A DNA stretch of 64,000 bases from CSSed11-175R1 sp041685735 (GCA_041685735.1 JAWLFE010000008.1:21141-85140), one strand, 5' to 3'. Positions 50,716-59,215 are shown, counted from the stretch's first letter. The notes: generated by a model not told the origin, from the sequence alone. Made by a program: numbers and translations.

Positions 50716-51933
50716 GTCGGCGGGCGGCGGGTCGACGGTCGCGTTGTCCACGCCGGTGCCCTCGACCGTGACCGGTGCCCGGCGTGCCCGACGTCGCTGG
50801 ATCGCGGTGGCGAGCAGGCTCAGGATCCAGATCGCGGAGAACGCCGTGAGCGCGACGGCCAGCGCCAGCAACGATGCCGTGCCCTCCGGTGCGCCGAGTT
50901 CGACGTTGACGAAATCGGCGTCCGATGGGTAGGGCCACAGCACCCGCGCGCTCCCGACCATCAGGCCGATCAGCGCGGCCAGCACGATGTCGTGGAAGCG
51001 CGCCAACAGCCAGTTCAGCAGCGTCGACAGGGCCGCGAGCCCGGCCACACAACCCAGGCCGAACAGCAACAGCAGGCCGATGCTGCGGTCGGCCGCCGCA
51101 TCGATGACCCCTTCCCAGAGTCCGAGCACCAACAGGAGGAACGATCCGGAGATGCCCGGCAGGATCATCGCACTGACGGCGATCGCTCCCCCGACGAACA
51201 GGGTCAACGGCGACGGCGTGAACAACCCGCCCTCGGTCGCACCGAGCCCCACGAACGTCGCGATGGCCGCGACGATCCCGATCAGGACGTGCCACGGTGA
51301 CGGACTGCGCAACTCCCGGGACGCGACCACCGCGGCCCCCAGGACCAGACCGAAGAACGTGGCCTTCAGCAGGACCGGCTGCTCGTCGATCAGCGTGCGC
51401 AGGATGCCGGCCAGTGTGAAGATGGCGACGAGGATCCCGGCGAGCAACGCCCCGACGAAGAGCCACTCGATGGCCAGGAACGCGCGGAGAGCGTCCTGTG
51501 GTCGGCCGCGGACCAGCAGCGACAGGCACCGCGCACCCTGGCGGATGTTGGCGATGAGCCGCTCGTAGATGCCGACGACCAGCGCGACCGTGCCCCCGGA
51601 GAACCCGGGCATCACGTCCGCGGTGCCCATCAGCAGTCCGGCGATCACCGTGCCTCCCAGCGCGACCGGACCGCGGACCGGCGCCGCTGCCTCGACGGGT
51701 CGGTAGACGACGACCTCCTCGAGCGGCGCGACCTCGTCGTCGGGATCGGGGTCGAAGGGATCGGGTTCCAGGATCCCCCCGTCGAGCGATCCGTCGGACA
51801 CGTCGGAAGCCGACGGGTCCGGGTCGGCGGCGCGGGGCTCGGCAACGGGGGCGTCCGGCTCGGACGCCTCCTCCGTCGATGGCTCCTGCATCGACGGCTC
51901 CTCCATCGACGGCTCCTGCCGATCCTGCGCCAC
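50704..51933 (-). CDS. DUF368 membrane protein (undecaprenyl-phosphate translocase family)
   Basis: A 409-aa polytopic protein with the DUF368 sequence GTVIAGLLMGTADVMPGFSGG, GGTVALVVGIYERLI, FFGLVLGAAVVASREL and SAMILPGISGSFLLLVLGLW. DUF368 proteins (PopT) recycle undecaprenyl phosphate across the membrane for wall synthesis. A long acidic cytoplasmic N-terminus (about 85 residues) carries a 15-nt repeat. GTG at 51933 has a GAAAGG site and a TACCGT -10-like element on the minus strand at 51971-51966. The 3' end overlaps dapC by 12 bp, convergently. Confidence 0.85.
   Translation of the reverse strand: MAQDRQEPSMEEPSMQEPSTEEASEPDAPVAEPRAADPDPSASDVSDGSLDGGILEPDPFDPDPDDEVAPLEEVVVYRPVEAAAPVRGPVALGGTVIAGLLMGTADVMPGFSGGTVALVVGIYERLIANIRQGARCLSLLVRGRPQDALRAFLAIEWLFVGALLAGILVAIFTLAGILRTLIDEQPVLLKATFFGLVLGAAVVASRELRSPSPWHVLIGIVAAIATFVGLGATEGGLFTPSPLTLFVGGAIAVSAMILPGISGSFLLLVLGLWEGVIDAAADRSIGLLLLFGLGCVAGLAALSTLLNWLLARFHDIVLAALIGLMVGSARVLWPYPSDADFVNVELGAPEGTASLLALAVALTAFSAIWILSLLATAIQRRRARRAPVTVEGTGVDNATVDPPPADSGG
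51869..51919 (-). repeat. 15-nt in-frame repeat in the N-terminus of the DUF368 gene
   Basis: Three copies encode Q/E-E-P-S-M/T near residues 6-20 of the protein, in its acidic cytoplasmic tail. Confidence 0.75.
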
Positions 51934-51999
51934 GTCAGCCTTTCGAGAACTCTTGAGGGGTGCGAACGGTAGCCGAGGTGGTCTCCGGGCATGCGTCGG

Positions 52000-52005
52000 T
52001 AGGCT
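52000..52005 (+). promoter_or_regulatory. -10 element for dapD
   Basis: TAGGCT lies 38 bases before the dapD ATG, which has its own GGAG site. It sits in the divergent DUF368/dapD region. Confidence 0.4.
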
Positions 52006-52043
52006 CCCCGCCGACCGCCACCCGCCAGCAGCTGGAGCCACCC

Positions 52044-53096
52044 ATGTCCCCCTACGCGGCCGTCGGCATCGGCCTGGCCACCCGCGTCGTGTCGACCGGC
52101 AAGGTCCTCGACACCTGGTTCCCCTTCGTGGCCACCGGTGGAGATGCCGGGATGGCCGTGGCCCTGGCCGCGGCGCTCGAACACGACGGCGGCAGTGCAA
52201 CCCTCAGGCTCGCGCCGGGCGTGTTGGACGGCACCGAGGTGGCCGCCGACGACCCCATGGTCACCGCCGTGCACGGCGTGACGGCGGACACCGTCGCGCC
52301 CGCCCCCACCCGCACCGAACGCGTGCCCGTCGCCACGTTCGTCGAGGACCTGAGCGAACCGCCGACCGACGCCCACGACGTCTACCTGCGCCTCCACCTG
52401 CTCTCACACCGGCTCCTCCGCCCGCACGGCGCCAACCTCGACGGCGCCTTCGGGCTGCTCAGCAACGTGGTGTGGACCGACCTCGGCCCGTGTGACCCAG
52501 AGGGGTTCGAAGGCCTCCGCCTCGCGCTCGGGGCCGCCGGCCACCGCGTCCGGGTCACGAGCATCGACAAGTTCCCGCGCATGACCGACTACGTCGTCCC
52601 GCCCGGCGTGCGGATCGCGGACGCCGACCGGGTCCGGCTGGGCGCCTACCTCGGGCACGGCACGACCGTGATGCACGAGGGCTTCGTCAACTTCAACGCG
52701 GGCACGCTCGGCGCGTCGATGGTCGAAGGTCGGATCTCGGCCGGTGTGGTCGTCGGCAACGGCTCCGACGTCGGCGGGGGCGCGTCGATCATGGGCACGC
52801 TGTCCGGGGGCGGCAGCCAGGTCATCAGCATCGGCGAGGACTCCCTGATCGGCGCCAACGCCGGCGTCGGCATCTCGCTCGGTGACGGCTGCATCGTGGA
52901 GGCCGGGCTCTACGTCACCGCCGGCACCAAGGTGACGATCCCGACCGGCGAGGTCGTGAAGGCTGCCGCCCTGTCCGGACGCGACCGGCTGCTGTTCCGG
53001 CGCGACTCCCAGACCGGGCAGGTCGTCGCGCTGGCCCGCGAAGGAACCACGGGCGATTGGGGCGGGTTGAACGCCGACCTGCACGCGAACCAATGA
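52044..53096 (+). CDS. dapD: Tetrahydrodipicolinate N-succinyltransferase (actinobacterial type)
   Basis: Succinylates tetrahydrodipicolinate in the lysine/meso-DAP pathway. The 350-aa protein ends in a left-handed beta-helix of hexapeptide repeats (VRLGAYLGHGTTVMHEGFVN, GRISAGVVVGNGSDVGGGAS, GANAGVGISLGDGCIVEAGL), with a C-terminal lysine-rich catalytic strand. The long N-terminal domain is the actinobacterial version. ATG at 52044 has a GGAG site. The stop overlaps the dapE start (ATGA). Confidence 0.93.
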   Translation: MSPYAAVGIGLATRVVSTGKVLDTWFPFVATGGDAGMAVALAAALEHDGGSATLRLAPGVLDGTEVAADDPMVTAVHGVTADTVAPAPTRTERVPVATFVEDLSEPPTDAHDVYLRLHLLSHRLLRPHGANLDGAFGLLSNVVWTDLGPCDPEGFEGLRLALGAAGHRVRVTSIDKFPRMTDYVVPPGVRIADADRVRLGAYLGHGTTVMHEGFVNFNAGTLGASMVEGRISAGVVVGNGSDVGGGASIMGTLSGGGSQVISIGEDSLIGANAGVGISLGDGCIVEAGLYVTAGTKVTIPTGEVVKAAALSGRDRLLFRRDSQTGQVVALAREGTTGDWGGLNADLHANQ

Positions 53097-54376
53097 GCGA
53101 CGGTCGGGTCGACGCCCACGACGACGGCGAGGTCGACGGCCACGACGACGGCCGCGACGACAGGGCTGTCGGCGGCACCGCCGGGCGGCTGGATGCACCC
53201 GTCGCGGACGTACGTGCCGATCTGGTCGATCGCCTGCTCGAGCACTGCGGCTACGTCTGCACGACCGGAGAAGAGGGCCCGATCGCCGACGCGATGGTCG
53301 CCCGCTACACCGCGCTCGGCGAGGAGGTCGTCCGGGTCGGGCACAGCGTCGTCGTCGGTCAACCGGGCCCGTCCTCACGGCTGCATGGCGGCGATCGACC
53401 GCTGGTGCTGCTGGTCGGCCACCTCGATGTCGTCCCCCCGACCGAGGACGACATCCAGCCCCGACTGGAGACCCACGACGGACGCGACATCGTCGTGGCG
53501 CGAGGTGCCTCCGACATGAAGGCCGGCAACGTGCTGGCGATGCAGGCCTTCGAGGACCCTGCGCTCCGCGAGGCCTCGCCCTACGACCTCGTGCTCGTGC
53601 TGTACGCCGGCGAAGAGGGGGCGGTGGAGACCAACGAACTGCTCGACGTGCTCGACCAGGTGCCCTGGCTGCGTGAGGCCGACCTGGCCATCGTCCTGGA
53701 ACCCACCGACGGGCAGATCCAACTGGGCTGCCTCGGCAGCCTGCAGGCCGAGGTCACCTTCGTCGGCAGGCAGGCGCACTCCGCCCGTCCGTGGCACGGC
53801 CGCAACGCGCTGACCATGGCGGGCAGCTTCCTCGAGGAACTGGACCGGGACCACCTCAGGGACGTCGAGGTGGATGGGATCCTCTATCGCGACGTCTGGT
53901 CAGCCACCCAGGCCTGGACGCCCGGCCTGAGCCCGACCGACGCCCGGCGTGCCGTGCCGGTCCGCAATATCGTGCCGGGCACCTTCACCATCAACCTCAA
54001 CCTGAGGTTCGCCCCGTCGCGCTCCACCGAGGACGCGGTCGCGGAGGTCATCGACCGCGTCGGCGACCGGGCGCAGGTCACCGTCTTCGACCGCGCTCCG
54101 GCCGCGCCTCCACGGATGGACGCGCCGTTGGTCCGCGCCTTCACCGCCAGTGTCGGGGCCGACGTCGCGGCGAAGCAGGCATGGACCGACGTGGCGCGGT
54201 TCGCTGAGGTGGACGTCCCCGCGCTGAACTACGGCCCGGGCCTGACCTCGCAGGCTCACCAACGCGGTGAGTACGTGCCGATCGATGCGATGCTCGACGC
54301 GCACGGCCGACTCCGTCGCTTCCTGACCACCGACGCCTCCACCGCGACCTCGCCGACCTCGCCGTCGTCGGCGTGA
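53093..54376 (+). CDS. dapE: Succinyl-diaminopimelate desuccinylase
   Basis: Zinc peptidase of the M20 family that releases L,L-diaminopimelate. The 427-aa protein has LVLLVGHLDVVPP (metal His/Asp), RGASDMKAGNVLAMQAF (bridging Asp), VLYAGEEGAVETNELLDVL (catalytic Glu pair) and a late GLTSQAHQRGEYV. The dimerisation domain is AEVTFVGRQAHSARPWHGRN. A 24-nt repeat near the start encodes an Asp/His tract (D-A/G-H-D-D-G), which could bind metal. It is translationally coupled to dapD. Confidence 0.93.
   Translation: MSDGRVDAHDDGEVDGHDDGRDDRAVGGTAGRLDAPVADVRADLVDRLLEHCGYVCTTGEEGPIADAMVARYTALGEEVVRVGHSVVVGQPGPSSRLHGGDRPLVLLVGHLDVVPPTEDDIQPRLETHDGRDIVVARGASDMKAGNVLAMQAFEDPALREASPYDLVLVLYAGEEGAVETNELLDVLDQVPWLREADLAIVLEPTDGQIQLGCLGSLQAEVTFVGRQAHSARPWHGRNALTMAGSFLEELDRDHLRDVEVDGILYRDVWSATQAWTPGLSPTDARRAVPVRNIVPGTFTINLNLRFAPSRSTEDAVAEVIDRVGDRAQVTVFDRAPAAPPRMDAPLVRAFTASVGADVAAKQAWTDVARFAEVDVPALNYGPGLTSQAHQRGEYVPIDAMLDAHGRLRRFLTTDASTATSPTSPSSA
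53110..53157 (+). repeat. 24-nt in-frame repeat in the N-terminus of dapE
   Basis: Two copies encode V-D-A/G-H-D-D-G-x, adding a His/Asp-rich tail before the M20 core. Confidence 0.7.
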
Positions 54377-54407
54377 CCGCCACGCGTCGACCACCGGGAG
54401 CCCCTGG

Positions 54408-55094
54408 ATGACCGTCACCTACGTCGACCTCGAGGCTGCGGCCCCGGCCGAGGCCGTGGTCGTCATCGATGTCCTGCGCGCCTTCACGACCGTGCCGTGG
54501 GCCTACCAGCAGGGCGCTGCGCGGGTCCTGGCTGTGGCCGAGCGCGAGCACGCGACGACCCTGCGGGCCACGGTGTTGCCGGACGCGTTGCTGGCCGGCG
54601 AACAGGGAGGGATCCCCGTTCCCGGGTTCGACCTGGGCAACTCCCCCTCCGAGATCGCCCGCACCGAACTCGCCGGTCGCACGATCGTGCACCGGACCTC
54701 CGCGGGAACCCAGGGACTGGTGCGAACCGTCGGGAGCGGGATCGTGCTGGCGGGCTCGTTCGTCACAGCCAGCGCGACCGCGCAGGCGTTGCGAACCGCC
54801 GAGGTCCGCGACGTCGTGTTCGTGATCACCGGCGCCTCGCTCGGCCGGAACGGCGACGAGGACCTGGCCGCCGCCGAACTGATCGCGGCGCGTTTCGAGG
54901 GCCACGACCCGGACCCGACCCCCTACCTCGCACGTGTCGCTCCGTCTGACGCCGGGCGTCTGTTCAGCGACGACGGGCCGGACTGGGCCCCACCCGAGGA
55001 TCTGCGGCTGGCCTGCGACCTCGACCGGTTCGATCGTGCACTGATCGCCACGCCGGCAGCGGAGATCGATGCCGTCGAGGTGCGCCTGGCGTGA
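54408..55094 (+). CDS. comB: ComB-family 2-phosphosulfolactate phosphatase-like protein
   Basis: A 228-aa protein of the ComB family, Mg-dependent phosphatases that make sulfolactate in coenzyme M biosynthesis. Bacterial homologues often have unknown substrates. It shows AVVVIDVLRAFTTVPWAYQQ, GFDLGNSPSEIA, GRTIVHRTSAGTQGLV, VLAGSFVTASATAQAL and a late EDLAAAELIAARFEG. ATG at 54408 is 31 bp after dapE, so it may share that transcript. Confidence 0.87.
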   Translation: MTVTYVDLEAAAPAEAVVVIDVLRAFTTVPWAYQQGAARVLAVAEREHATTLRATVLPDALLAGEQGGIPVPGFDLGNSPSEIARTELAGRTIVHRTSAGTQGLVRTVGSGIVLAGSFVTASATAQALRTAEVRDVVFVITGASLGRNGDEDLAAAELIAARFEGHDPDPTPYLARVAPSDAGRLFSDDGPDWAPPEDLRLACDLDRFDRALIATPAAEIDAVEVRLA

Positions 55095-55147
55095 CCCCCA
55101 GGGCCATCGGACCCCAGAACCGCACGGTCACCGCCACTGCTGCGAGC

Positions 55148-55609
55148 TCACACCGGCCGACCACGGTCCAGGCGGCCCGCGATCGAGGCACACAGCCGTT
55201 CCAGATCCGCCACGTCCTGGTCGCTCAGACCGTCGAAGACCAGTGCCCGGACCGTCGCGACGTGTCCGGGGGCCGCGGCCTCGACCTGGACCCGGCCTGC
55301 ATCGGTGAGCACGGCGAACGTCGCACGGCCATCATCCGGTGCCCGCTCGCGGACGACGAACCCTCGTCGATCGAGTCGCGTGACGACATGGGAGAGTCGT
55401 GACAGCGATGCGTTGGCCTGCGCGGCGAGGTGGCTCAGCTGCAGGCGCTGGTGCGGTGCTTCGCTGAGCAGGGCCATGACCCAGTACTCGATGTGGCTGA
55501 GACCGGCGTCGCGTTGCAGCGCCTGGTCGAGTTCCGCGGGCAGCTTGAGGATCACCGCCGCCAGGGAGCGCCAGGCACGCTGCTCCGCGTCGTCCAACCA
55601 GTTGTCCAT
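55148..55609 (-). CDS. MarR-family transcriptional regulator
   Basis: A 153-aa winged-helix regulator. It has LSHIEYWVMALLSEAPHQRL, the recognition helix LAAQANASLSRLSHVVTRLD and the beta-wing RRGFVVRERAPDDGRATFAV. It probably represses the divergent dioxygenase gene, because two copies of a TTGA-N4-TCAA palindrome lie between them. The inducer is unknown and may be a phenolic compound. ATG at 55609 has a GGGAG site. Confidence 0.9.
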   Translation of the reverse strand: MDNWLDDAEQRAWRSLAAVILKLPAELDQALQRDAGLSHIEYWVMALLSEAPHQRLQLSHLAAQANASLSRLSHVVTRLDRRGFVVRERAPDDGRATFAVLTDAGRVQVEAAAPGHVATVRALVFDGLSDQDVADLERLCASIAGRLDRGRPV

Positions 55610-55744
55610 ACGTCTCCCTCGTGTGCCTGCGGTTCCCATCGAACGTGGTGGGGCGAGTGGCTGCGCCGCACCCACGTGGCGTTCGTGGCGTCCCTGGCCG
55701 CCCGGTGCCGCTCCGGCCGCCCGCCGGCGGAGCATGCCATGTCA

Positions 55745-55793
55745 TTGACGCTTCAAGCAACGCCACGTACCGTACCGATGGTTGACGCTTCAA
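55745..55793 (+). promoter_or_regulatory. Promoter with two MarR-type palindromes upstream of the dioxygenase
   Basis: TTGACGCTTCAA occurs at 55745-55756 and again at 55782-55793. It is a palindrome TTGA-CGCT-TCAA. The first copy contains the -35 TTGACG, and TACCGT (55768-55773) follows at 17 bases as the -10. The second copy lies just past the expected start point. Binding at both would block transcription. Confidence 0.7.
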
Positions 55794-55840
55794 CCTCGAT
55801 GCACCGTCCGCAGCCCCCGACGAACCGGAGCGTGGCGACC

Positions 55841-56659
55841 ATGACGAGGACAGCGACCGATGCTGGCACGGGATCGCGTGCGACGCCGATGCCGGCGCTG
55901 TTCATCAGCCACGGCGCGCCCCCGCTGGTCGACGACGAGCGCTGGACCCGCGAACTGCGTGACCTCGCCACCCGACTTCCCCGTCCCCGCCAGATCCTCA
56001 TCGTCTCCGCGCACTGGGAGGCGGCACCCATGATGGTCGGTGCCACGGAACCCGTCCCGCTCGTCTACGACTTCGGCGGCTTCCCGCAGCGGTTCTACGA
56101 GGCGACCTACGCAGCTCCTGGAGCTCCGGGGTTGGCTGACGCGGTCGCCGCCATGATGCCCGACGGCCAGGAGGTCGTCCGGACCGACCGCGGGCTCGAC
56201 CACGGTGCGTACGTGCCCCTGAGCGTGATGTACCCCGACGCGGACATCCCGGTGCTCCAGATGTCGCTACCGACGCTCGAGCCGGATGCGTTGCTGGACC
56301 TTGGCAGCCGCCTGCGGGAGCTGCGCGACCATGGCGTCCTGATCATCGGCAGCGGCTTCACCACACACGGCCTACCGTTCCTGTCGCGCGAGCACTGGCG
56401 CTCGACCGACGCGCCACCGCCAGGCTGGTCGGAGGAGTTCGATGCCTGGGCGCGGGAGGCGTTCGAGCGCGGCGATGTCGATGCGCTTGCCGCGTTCCGG
56501 GACACCGCGCCCGGGATGCCCTACGCGCACCCGACGATCGAGCACTTCGCTCCCCTGTTCGTCGCCCTTGGGGCCGGATCCGCACCGGACGCGGCACCGG
56601 AGCAGGTCATCGATGGCTTCTGGATGGGCCTGGCCAAGCGCTCGTTGCAGGTCACCTGA
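55841..56659 (+). CDS. LigB/DODA-family extradiol dioxygenase
   Basis: A 272-aa class III extradiol dioxygenase-like protein of the 4,5-DOPA dioxygenase family. Metal and active-site residues lie in PALFISHGAPPLVDD, ILIVSAHWEAAPMM, DRGLDHGAYVPLSVMYPDAD, GSGFTTHGL and YAHPTIEHFAPLFVALGA. It uses non-haem Fe or Zn; the substrate is an aromatic diol or unknown. ATG at 55841 has a GGAG site. Regulation by the divergent MarR is likely. Confidence 0.88.
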   Translation: MTRTATDAGTGSRATPMPALFISHGAPPLVDDERWTRELRDLATRLPRPRQILIVSAHWEAAPMMVGATEPVPLVYDFGGFPQRFYEATYAAPGAPGLADAVAAMMPDGQEVVRTDRGLDHGAYVPLSVMYPDADIPVLQMSLPTLEPDALLDLGSRLRELRDHGVLIIGSGFTTHGLPFLSREHWRSTDAPPPGWSEEFDAWAREAFERGDVDALAAFRDTAPGMPYAHPTIEHFAPLFVALGAGSAPDAAPEQVIDGFWMGLAKRSLQVT

Positions 56660-56707
56660 CCCTGCGCGCTCAACGGCGGCCATCCTCGCGGGTGGGCGGG
56701 CCCCCCC

Positions 56708-56764
56708 TTGACGTATCGACGTCTGTCGATGTATTGTCACCTATCAGATCGATACTCGTCGATC
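56708..56764 (+). promoter_or_regulatory. Promoter with tandem ATCGA-N6-TCGAT palindromes
   Basis: TTGACG (56708-56713) and TATTGT (56732-56737) form a promoter spaced by 18 bases. A perfect palindrome ATCGA-N6-TCGAT (56715-56730) fills the spacer. A second with the same layout (56748-56763) lies 33 bases downstream. The geometry is that of ArsR/SmtB operators. Confidence 0.75.
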
Positions 56765-56795
56765 CGACTGTGACCCAGCCGACCGGAGCACCACC

Positions 56796-58232
56796 ATGCC
56801 CGACCACCCCATCGCCATCATCGGAGCCGGCCCCGTCGGCCTGGCCGCGGCCGCCCACCTCGTCGAACGCGGTGAGCGGTTCGTCATCCTCGAAGCCGGC
56901 GACGGTCCGGGCGCAACCGTGCGAGAGTGGGCGCATGTCCGGCTGTTCTCGCCCTGGAGCTACGTCGTCGACGAGGCGGCTCGCCGCCTGCTGGAACCGA
57001 CCGGCTGGATGTCGCCGGACCCCGACAGCTATCCCACCGGCGGCGCGCTGGTCGAGCACTACCTCGACCCCCTGGCGCAGCTGCCACGGATCGCCTCGTC
57101 CTTGCAGACGCGATCGCGGGTCCGCCACATCACGCGCGCCGGTGCCGACAAGCTGTGGAGCACCGACCGCGATCAGTTGCCCTTCGAGCTCATCGTCGAC
57201 GGCGACGACGGCCGGGACCGCCTGCGCGCCCGCGCGGTCATCGACGCAACCGGCACCTGGCACTCCCCCAACCCGATCGGCAGCGACGGCCTCCCCGTCG
57301 ATGGTGAGGCCGAACTCGCGGATCACATCACGCAGCGGATCCCGGATGCGGGCGGGGTCGACCGCGACCGCTATGTCGGCCGCTCCACGCTGGTCGTCGG
57401 CGCGGGCCACTCCGCGTTCAACGCGATCCTGGACCTCACGCACCTCGCGGACGGCGCCCCCGGCACCCGCGTCACGTGGGCGATCCGCGGGCAGGCGACC
57501 GGCCGCCTGTTCGGCGGTGGCGTCAACGACACCCTCGCCCGCCGCGGCGCCCTGGGCACGATGGTCCGGGGCCTCGTGGAGAGCGGACGCGTCCAGTTGA
57601 TCACCGGGTTCCGGACCACGGGCCTGGAGCGTCGGGACGGCGCGGTCGTGGTGCACGGGACCGGCCCCCGAGGATCCGAACCGGGATCCGAACGTGAGAT
57701 CGGTCCGTTCGACGAGGTCGTCGCCCTGACCGGCTTCCGGCCCGACCACTCGCTGACCTCGGAGTTGCGGGTCAGCTTCGATCCCACGGTCGAAGCGCCC
57801 CCGGCGCTGGCCCCCCTGATCGACCCGAACCTGCACTCGTGCGGCACGGTCCGCCCCCACGGCGCCGCCGACCTGGCACACCCGGAGACCGGCTACTACG
57901 CGGTCGGCATGAAGTCCTACGGTCGTGCGCCGACCTTCCTGATGCTGACCGGCTACGAGCAGGTCCGATCGGTGGTCGCGGAGCTCGTCGGCGATCACGA
58001 AGCCGCCGCCCGCGTCGAACTGGTCCTGCCCGAGACGGGGGTCTGTTCCACCGATGCGCTGGCCGGTGAGGTCCGCGAGCTCGCCTCGGTCGGGGTCGCG
58101 GGTGCCGACGCGAACGGCGGCGGGCCAGCCGACGGGCGCGAGCTTGCGGGCGTCGTTGCCGGCCGGAGGACCGAGCTCCCTCAGGCTGCCGCCCAGACCC
58201 AGGGCCAGTCCCAGGGCAGCTGCTGCGGATAG
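56796..58232 (+). CDS. ArsO-like FAD/NAD(P) flavoprotein monooxygenase
   Basis: A 478-aa two-dinucleotide-domain flavoprotein resembling the ArsO-type oxidoreductases of actinobacterial arsenic operons. The FAD motif is IAIIGAGPVGLAAAAHLVER, then EWAHVRLFSPWSYVVDEAAR. The NAD(P) motif is STLVVGAGHSAFNAILDL, and ALTGFRPDHSL follows. The C-terminus ends in a vicinal cysteine pair (SCCG), and VLPETGVCST is also family-typical; both could bind As(III). It stands alone about 4-6 kb from acr3/arsR. It has an ArsR-type operator pair upstream and a strong terminator downstream. Confidence 0.82.
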   Translation: MPDHPIAIIGAGPVGLAAAAHLVERGERFVILEAGDGPGATVREWAHVRLFSPWSYVVDEAARRLLEPTGWMSPDPDSYPTGGALVEHYLDPLAQLPRIASSLQTRSRVRHITRAGADKLWSTDRDQLPFELIVDGDDGRDRLRARAVIDATGTWHSPNPIGSDGLPVDGEAELADHITQRIPDAGGVDRDRYVGRSTLVVGAGHSAFNAILDLTHLADGAPGTRVTWAIRGQATGRLFGGGVNDTLARRGALGTMVRGLVESGRVQLITGFRTTGLERRDGAVVVHGTGPRGSEPGSEREIGPFDEVVALTGFRPDHSLTSELRVSFDPTVEAPPALAPLIDPNLHSCGTVRPHGAADLAHPETGYYAVGMKSYGRAPTFLMLTGYEQVRSVVAELVGDHEAAARVELVLPETGVCSTDALAGEVRELASVGVAGADANGGGPADGRELAGVVAGRRTELPQAAAQTQGQSQGSCCG

Positions 58233-58245
58233 GCCGAGCCGTCAG

Positions 58246-58289
58246 GATGGTTGGTGAGAGGTGCATCCCTGCACCTCTCACCAACCATC
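58246..58289. terminator. Perfect 20-bp stem-loop between convergent genes
   Basis: Twenty bases beginning GATGGTTGGTGAGAGG pair perfectly with the downstream arm around a TCCC loop. It lies between the 3' ends of the ArsO-like gene and the convergent membrane-protein gene. It probably acts as a bidirectional terminator, although no U-tract follows. Confidence 0.75.
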
Positions 58290-58337
58290 ATCGACGCGGG
58301 GTCCACGCGAAGACCATTCGGGGCGTGACCGGGCCGG

Positions 58338-59165
58338 TCAGCGGGTGACCGATCCGTCACGTGGCGCCGGGTCGGTGCCGACCGACGTGTGGTCGGTACG
58401 GGCGAGCCACCAGCATGCGGTTGCGATCAGGACAGCCACGGCGGCCATCCCGAACCAGTCGACCGGTCCCCGCCCCATCTCGACGCCCGGGACCTGACGT
58501 ACCGTCTGCGCGACCGACTCGTACAGCCGCGGCACGAGCAGGACCAGCAACAGCACGGCCGCGGTCCGGCGCGGGAGCCGGGCCGCCAGCACCAGCAGCG
58601 CAACGAAGACCACCGCCTGCGCCAGCATCGCCACGTCCAGCACGTTCAGGCTCACCAGCATGGCGACGGGGAAGAACACACCGTGCAGCGTCACGAGGCT
58701 CGCACCCGTCGGCAGCAGCGCGACCACCGCGAGCGCCACGTAGGGGGCCCGCACCCGACGATCCCATCGCCAGCGGTCGGCGTCGCGCAGTCCCCAGGCC
58801 GCGGCGCCCGCCGCCACCATCGCCACCTGCGCGACGAGGTACAGCGCCGTCGTCGCGGTCTGTCTTCCCGGGCCGCCCGAGCCGCCCGAGGTCGATGCCG
58901 ACGCCAGGAAGTAGCCGAGCGATGCGATCGCCGGCAGCGCGATGAGCGCGGCCGTGACCAGCACGGCGAGCCCCTCGGCACGGCGCCGGGCCACGAGGAC
59001 GGCGCCGGTCACCGGGACCGCCACGGAGATCAGGACCCCGAGGCCGTACAGCGCGACGTCGACCGGGATCGGGTCCGTGGAGGTCAACACCTCCTGCACC
59101 GCGGCACCCAGGAGCACGGCAGCGGCGATGGCAGCCGACGTGCTCGCGGTGATCCGACGATCCAT
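58338..59165 (-). CDS. Multi-pass membrane protein, function unknown
   Basis: A 275-aa protein with about eight hydrophobic segments, for example SAAIAAAVLLGAAV, VALYGLGVLISVAVPVTGAV and AVVFVALLVLAARLP. The C-terminus is short and cytoplasmic. I do not recognise the family. The ATG at 59165 is preceded by a GGGGGG run. It is divergent from the DNA ligase gene. Confidence 0.7.
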   Translation of the reverse strand: MDRRITASTSAAIAAAVLLGAAVQEVLTSTDPIPVDVALYGLGVLISVAVPVTGAVLVARRRAEGLAVLVTAALIALPAIASLGYFLASASTSGGSGGPGRQTATTALYLVAQVAMVAAGAAAWGLRDADRWRWDRRVRAPYVALAVVALLPTGASLVTLHGVFFPVAMLVSLNVLDVAMLAQAVVFVALLVLAARLPRRTAAVLLLVLLVPRLYESVAQTVRQVPGVEMGRGPVDWFGMAAVAVLIATACWWLARTDHTSVGTDPAPRDGSVTR

Positions 59166-59215
59166 ACCCGACCCCCCGGTCCTGAGCCCGAGACGGTACA
59201 CCCGACGCCTCGTCG

